Assembly (NCBI GenBank): GCA_051883735.1
Contig: JBJEUH010000034.1
Coordinates: 1-8,094, forward strand
Direction of reading: 5' to 3'
Source: Ventricola sp051883735
GTDB lineage: Bacteria > Bacillota > Clostridia > Christensenellales > Aristaeellaceae
Length of the DNA stretch: 8,094 nucleotides
In this document: piece by piece, positions 5,903-8,094 of the stretch
Numbering within the stretch: the first letter of the stretch is position 1
Layout: every line of letters starts with the position of its first letter
Notes under the pieces: model-generated
Database searches by the model: none
What the model was told of the DNA's origin: nothing
Seen by the model: the letters and a program-made list of their open reading frames with translations, nothing else
Program-made: the position numbers and the translations under genes

Positions 5903-6451
5903 TCAAACGGCCACAGTCAGCCGCTCGATGCCTTTTCCCTGTGCGTATTGGCGCAGATAGATGCTGGTGCAATGCTCGTACTGCATAAACAGGCGTCGGG
6001 CACGCACTTCATCACCGTAGACCTTCCAGCAGCCCACGCACTTTGCTTTCTCCTGCTTACCCATGAAGCCCGCCACGTCCTCCGGCGGATACCCCAGAAA
6101 CAAACCGATTTCGTGCGGGAACTCCTTCGATGTCCTGAGCCTTTCCCGCAGGCGCTTCAGACAGCCGCACGGATTCCCACCGGGATAATCAAGCTCTGCC
6201 AGAATGCTTCTGGCGTGTGCATCACTCAAATCCCGTGCCAGCTTTTCAGGCCTGTACACATACACCAGGCACTTTCCGTCCCTTCGCCGCAGCGGCAGCG
6301 CGCGCAATCCCTTGCCGCCCAGCCTTCGGTTCAGCTCGCGAACGCTTCGGAGCACCTCCTCGTCAGACTCGCACGGGCAGGAAAACAGGCTCCCTGTCTT
6401 GAGCGAGGCGAGCGTCGGCGCGCAGTGACGGATCACCATTTCATCAGGCAC
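5903..6451 (-). CDS. DUF3793 family protein
   Basis: 182-aa cytoplasmic protein of unknown function matching the DUF3793 family common in Clostridia: an HCAPTLASLKTGSLFSC N-terminus, then YVYRPEKLARDL, the highly characteristic FPHEIGLFLGYPPEDVAGFM, and KCVGCWKVYGD near the C-terminus. It carries several cysteines (10, 25, 27, a CGC and a CVGC pair), which could bind metal or a cluster, but this is not established. The start is GTG at 6451, chosen because AAAGG lies 8 nt upstream; the next ATG (6439) has no ribosome site. DUF3793 genes commonly neighbour flavodoxins and iron-uptake genes. Here the flavodoxin follows by 30 nt and the leader has two repressor-like palindromes, so a role in low-iron physiology is inferred. 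Confidence 0.88.
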   Translation of the reverse strand: MPDEMVIRHCAPTLASLKTGSLFSCPCESDEEVLRSVRELNRRLGGKGLRALPLRRRDGKCLVYVYRPEKLARDLSDAHARSILAELDYPGGNPCGCLKRLRERLRTSKEFPHEIGLFLGYPPEDVAGFMGKQEKAKCVGCWKVYGDEVRARRLFMQYEHCTSIYLRQYAQGKGIERLTVAV

Positions 6452-6472
6452 AGAATCACCCTTTCTATATGA

Positions 6473-6490
6473 AGTTAGATTTCTCTAACT
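6473..6490. promoter_or_regulatory. Palindromic iron-box-like operator 2 of the DUF3793 operon
   Basis: AGTTAGATTTCTCTAACT (read on the plus strand) is a 7-bp inverted repeat around 4 nt. It is nearly identical to the palindrome at 6552-6569 and shares the TTAG-N6-CTAA core. It lies about 80 nt downstream of the promoter and only about 10 nt from the ribosome site of DUF3793, an unusual place for a lone operator; it may act as a roadblock or as a looping partner. Confidence 0.65.
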
Positions 6491-6504
6491 ATTGATGTTG
6501 AAGA

Positions 6505-6536
6505 CCGCCGCTCTCCTGCGTCCTGAAGAGCGGCGG
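6505..6536 (-). other. GC-rich hairpin in the DUF3793 leader
   Basis: Perfect 10-bp stem (CCGCCGCTCT with AGAGCGGCGG) and 12-nt loop in the untranslated leader, between the two palindromic operators. The minus-strand tail is TCTTCAACATC, too poor in U to be a convincing terminator. It may be an attenuator, an mRNA-stability element or a binding site; it matches no riboswitch I recognise. Confidence 0.6.
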
Positions 6537-6551
6537 AGCTTTGCGGGAGGA

Positions 6552-6569
6552 GGTTAGATTTATCTAACC
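6552..6569. promoter_or_regulatory. Palindromic iron-box-like operator 1 of the DUF3793 operon
   Basis: GGTTAGATTTATCTAACC is a perfect 8-bp inverted repeat around 2 nt, placed from about +1 to +18 relative to the start predicted from the promoter at 6576-6604. Binding here would block transcription. It resembles DtxR/IdeR-type boxes in its TTAG...CTAA halves, and a DtxR/MntR-family gene lies 0.9 kb away. The link is inferred. Confidence 0.75.
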
Positions 6570-6575
6570 AACGAC

Positions 6576-6604
6576 AATATAACATGGGAAGAAAATCCTG
6601 TCAA
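6576..6604 (-). promoter_or_regulatory. Consensus sigma-A promoter of DUF3793-flavodoxin
   Basis: TTGACA (6599-6604), a 17-nt spacer and TATATT (6576-6581): an almost perfect consensus, expected to be strong unless repressed. The 120 nt upstream, between here and the ferritin terminator, show nothing else that I recognise. Confidence 0.88.
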
Positions 6605-6723
6605 GAGGTTTTTTGTTTTTTTCGCAATCCGGCGTGTTCTCCCCGGAATCATCACCCCTGACAAACTCCGCGCAAGAGCACTGCCTCTGCGCTTTCATTC
6701 CAACGCTTGCTTTCCACCTGCAC

Positions 6724-6762
6724 AAAATGAGGATAAGCGTCCACAAAAACGCTTATCCTCAT
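6724..6762 (-). terminator. Intrinsic terminator of the ferritin gene
   Basis: Perfect 14-bp stem (ATGAGGATAAGCGT with ACGCTTATCCTCAT), 8-nt loop, and TTTTGTG following on the minus strand. It lies 45 nt after the ferritin stop and separates ferritin from the DUF3793 promoter. Confidence 0.85.
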
Positions 6763-6806
6763 GTGATATGATCGGATGCGATTTGAACCTGTCATTTCCT
6801 GCCAGA

Positions 6807-7316
6807 TCACAGAACCAGCGAGGGCGCAGAGTACACACGCGCAGCCAGCTCGCTGTTGAGCATGTAGAGGCTTCTCGCGTCGTTGCCGAAGAGCTCCATC
6901 TTCGTGATCAGATCGCCCGAGTTCTTCTCTTCCTCACCCTGCTCCTTGATGAACCAGTCGAGGAACTGGGTCGTCCGGTAATCATTGACCTTCTGCGCCT
7001 GCGCATAGATCGCATTGATCAGCGAGGTCACATATTTCTCATGCTCCAGCCCGGCCTTGAGCGGATCCATCAGCGTCTCAAAGGTCTTGTCCGGTTTGGC
7101 AATCGCCTCGAGCGTGACCTTCTCGCCGTTGTTGTGGAGATACTGGTACATCAGCATCGCATGATCCTGTTCTTCCCTTGCCTGAATCTCATACCAGTTG
7201 GCAAAGCCGTCAAGGCCTTTCTGGGAATAGAAATTCGCCATGTCCAGATACAGATAAGCGGAATAGAATTCCTTATTGATCTGGTCGTTCAGAAGCGCCG
7301 AAACCTGCTTATCCAT
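6807..7316 (-). CDS. Non-heme ferritin
   Basis: 169-aa iron-storage ferritin forming the 24-subunit cage and oxidising and storing Fe(II). The four-helix bundle and di-iron site are complete: Glu16 (NKEFYSAYLYLDM), Glu49 and His52 (REEQDH), Glu93 (HEKY), and Glu125/Gln126 with Glu128-130 (FIKEQGEEEK), as in E. coli FtnA. The start is the ATG at 7316, with GGAGG 8 nt upstream; an earlier in-frame ATG at 7331 overlaps that ribosome site and is rejected. It is transcribed alone: its own promoter (7374-7401) and terminator (6724-6762) frame it. A degenerate copy of the regional palindrome sits at the transcription start. Confidence 0.96.
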   Translation of the reverse strand: MDKQVSALLNDQINKEFYSAYLYLDMANFYSQKGLDGFANWYEIQAREEQDHAMLMYQYLHNNGEKVTLEAIAKPDKTFETLMDPLKAGLEHEKYVTSLINAIYAQAQKVNDYRTTQFLDWFIKEQGEEEKNSGDLITKMELFGNDARSLYMLNSELAARVYSAPSLVL

Positions 7317-7352
7317 GCTTAACTCCTCCATATGTCAGATTTCAGTTAAACC

Positions 7353-7368
7353 GTTAGATCTTCCTTAC
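7353..7368. promoter_or_regulatory. Degenerate iron-box-like site at the ferritin transcription start
   Basis: GTTAGATCTTCCTTAC matches the 16-nt core GTTAGAT-NN-ATCTAAC at 11 of 14 defined positions: one half-site is intact, the other weak. It overlaps the start predicted from the -10 at 7374-7379, so binding would be expected to repress. Moderate confidence because only one half is well kept. Confidence 0.42.
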
Positions 7369-7373
7369 AGTCG

Positions 7374-7401
7374 ATTATACCACTCTTCTGCTGTAAATCA
7401 A
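7374..7401 (-). promoter_or_regulatory. Sigma-A promoter of ferritin
   Basis: TTGATT (7396-7401), a 16-nt spacer and consensus TATAAT (7374-7379), about 50 nt upstream of the ferritin start. Confidence 0.78.
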
Positions 7402-7484
7402 GACCTGTTATCATTTTTTGCAGCAGGTTTTCCCATGGATGTCTCCCATGCGCTTCTTTTTGCGCAGCAGCGGCAGATAGTATC

Positions 7485-7859
7485 CTATCCCGGTTCGTTG
7501 GTTTGCAGCTGCCTGCACATGGCTTCAAACGATGCGGCAGAAAGATCGTGCTCCATCTTGCAGGCATCCGCTCGCGCAGTTTCTTCATCTACCCCCAGCT
7601 TCATCAGATACTGCGTCAGAATCTTATGCCGCGTGTAGATGCGCTGCGCAATCTCCATACCGGATTCTGTCAATGTGATCAGGTTATCCTCATCCATTCG
7701 GATATAGCCGTTTTCCCGCAGCTTCTTCATCGCAAAGCTCACGGAGGGCTTCGTCACGCCCATTTCCATCGCAATATCGATGGATCTGACCGTTCCTTTC
7801 GCCTCGTAGAGCATGAGAATTCTCTCAAGATAATCCTCCGATGATTCATGTATGTTCAT
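7485..7859 (-). CDS. DtxR/MntR-family metal-dependent transcriptional repressor (short form)
   Basis: 124 aa. Residues about 5-60 are the winged helix-turn-helix (SSEDYLERILML, then SIDIAMEMGVTKPSVSFAMKKLRENGYI with TKPSVSFAMKKL as recognition helix). The dimerisation and metal domain follows (RIYTRHKILTQYLMKLGVDEETARADACKMEHDLS). By alignment with Bacillus MntR, the metal ligands are Asp9, Glu12, His78, Cys100, Glu103 and His104. MntR has Glu where Cys100 stands; DtxR has Cys there but Met at the Asp9 position, so this is a mixed site. No C-terminal SH3/FeoA-like domain is present, as in MntR. AGGTGA precedes the ATG at 7859. It is divergent from feoA and close to ferritin and DUF3793-flavodoxin, whose promoters carry related palindromes, which suggests an iron-responsive regulator. 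Confidence 0.93.
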   Translation of the reverse strand: MNIHESSEDYLERILMLYEAKGTVRSIDIAMEMGVTKPSVSFAMKKLRENGYIRMDEDNLITLTESGMEIAQRIYTRHKILTQYLMKLGVDEETARADACKMEHDLSAASFEAMCRQLQTNEPG

Positions 7860-7883
7860 TCAATCACCTCATTTCTTGTCGAT

Positions 7884-7912
7884 ATTCTATCATTTTCTTT
7901 TTCTTTTTTCAA
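7884..7912 (-). promoter_or_regulatory. Promoter of the DtxR/MntR-family regulator
   Basis: TTGAAA (7907-7912), a 17-nt A-rich spacer and TAGAAT (7884-7889). It is back-to-back with the feoA promoter, the two -35 elements being about 24 nt apart. No TTAG...CTAA palindrome overlaps it, so autoregulation is not evident. Confidence 0.75.
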
Positions 7913-7936
7913 GAAACCACTATTCCTTTAATCCTA

Positions 7937-7965
7937 TTGACATTTCCTGTTAGACGTGCTAAACT
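7937..7965 (+). promoter_or_regulatory. Promoter of feoA with an overlapping TTAG-N5-CTAA site
   Basis: TTGACA (7937-7942), a 17-nt spacer and TAAACT (7960-7965) put the start near 7972. TTAGACGTGCTAA (7950-7962) overlaps the spacer and -10. Its halves match the regional boxes but it has one nt less between them, so it is only a possible operator. Confidence 0.78.
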
Positions 7966-7972
7966 CACAGCC

Positions 7973-7993
7973 AGTCAGGCGAAAGCGCTGACT
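7973..7993 (+). other. Hairpin with GAAA tetraloop at the start of the feoA leader
   Basis: AGTCAG-GC-GAAA-GC-g-CTGACT folds into an 8-bp stem with one bulged G and a GNRA-type loop, right at the predicted 5' end of the feoA mRNA. The whole leader is only about 70 nt. A 5' stabilising stem is the modest interpretation. Confidence 0.5.
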
Positions 7994-8008
7994 ATATTCC
8001 AGCCCATC

Positions 8009-8026
8009 AGTTAGGTCACACTAATT
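8009..8026. promoter_or_regulatory. Iron-box-like operator in the feoA leader
   Basis: AGTTAGGTCACACTAATT contains TTAG-N6-CTAA with the same spacing as the two DUF3793 palindromes. It lies between the promoter and the AGGAG of feoA, in an equivalent downstream position to 6473-6490. Confidence 0.55.
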
Positions 8027-8044
8027 TGAAAGGAGCGAGTACTG

Positions 8045-8094
8045 ATGATGCCACTGGGCATGGCAAATGTGGGCGATGTAAACGTGATCGAGAA
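8045..8094 (+). CDS. feoA: FeoA family protein, ferrous iron transport (N-terminal fragment)
   Basis: Sixteen codons before the window ends: MMPLGMANVGDVNVIE. This is the typical start of clostridial FeoA proteins (M-P-L-x-x-A-x-x-G-E/D), the small SH3-like partner of the FeoB ferrous iron permease. AGGAG lies 9 nt before the first of two consecutive ATGs. Its divergence from a DtxR/MntR-family regulator and its iron-box-like sites support the call; feoB would be expected next to the right. The fragment is short, so the identification rests partly on context. Confidence 0.72.
   Translation, partial: MMPLGMANVGDVNVIE

Noticed and set aside
5345..6472. Plus-strand open frame (375 codons) opposite flavodoxin and DUF3793
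   Set aside because: Both minus-strand genes are recognisable families with promoters and ribosome sites; the antisense frame is low-complexity in Arg/His/Leu and resembles nothing.
6473..6569. Small transposable element with terminal repeats
   Set aside because: The two palindromes are each self-complementary operators placed relative to a promoter, with no target duplication. Similar single boxes occur at feoA.
7388..7484. Terminator after the DtxR/MntR-family gene
   Set aside because: Only weak 4-5 bp stems are present (for example GCGC-AAAAAGAA-GCGC and ACCTG/CAGGT with a 16-nt loop), so I do not annotate one.
7966..8044. NiCo/czcD (iron-sensing) riboswitch in the feoA leader
   Set aside because: The leader is only about 70 nt and lacks the conserved four-way-junction elements; a simple stem and operator fit better.
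1..8094. CRISPR array, tRNA or rRNA
   Set aside because: No regularly spaced direct repeats, tRNA cloverleaf signatures or rRNA-like segments were seen on either strand.

Overview
The window looks like a chromosome segment from an anaerobic, gut-type member of the Bacillota (Clostridia; a Christensenellales or Oscillospirales-like genome is my guess). The reasons are consensus sigma-A promoters, strong AGGAGG-type ribosome sites, DUF3793 next to a flavodoxin, a DtxR/MntR repressor divergent from feoA, a GLUG-repeat secreted protein and a KTR cysteine-rich gene of the kind carried by clostridial conjugative elements. Almost all genes lie on the minus strand. Only feoA, at the right edge, is on the plus strand.

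Right half (about 5380-8094) is an iron-homeostasis block. Reading leftward from the edge: the start of feoA (+), a short DtxR/MntR-type metalloregulator (-), a ferritin (-), and a two-gene unit of DUF3793 and a short flavodoxin (-). The control regions of feoA, ferritin and DUF3793-flavodoxin carry related palindromes of the form TTAG-N6-CTAA (best copy GGTTAGATTTATCTAACC). They lie at or just downstream of well-formed promoters, so I infer that the encoded repressor controls all three units. The DUF3793 leader has two such palindromes flanking a 10-bp GC-rich hairpin.

Middle (about 3020-5320) looks visibly less GC-rich and carries a SAM methyltransferase, a secreted GLUG-repeat protein and a KTR zinc-ribbon-like gene. 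The KTR gene appears broken by a frameshift in an A-tract: shifting frame restores a family-like ending and a stop just before a perfect 11-bp hairpin. This block looks like accessory or mobile-element-derived cargo.

Left half (1-3025) is the most interesting region. A consensus promoter and a cobalamin riboswitch with a downstream intrinsic terminator precede an exported sirohydrochlorin cobaltochelatase (CbiK with a signal peptide). This is followed by a secreted protein made of two NEAT-like repeats, then by the start of an ABC-type periplasmic-binding protein that seems to carry another diverged copy of the same domain at its N-terminus. Together they suggest a B12-repressed extracellular system that captures and processes a metal, corrinoid or tetrapyrrole before ABC import. 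A hairpin after cbiK and a shared 17-nt translation-initiation sequence in the next two genes are further details of that operon.
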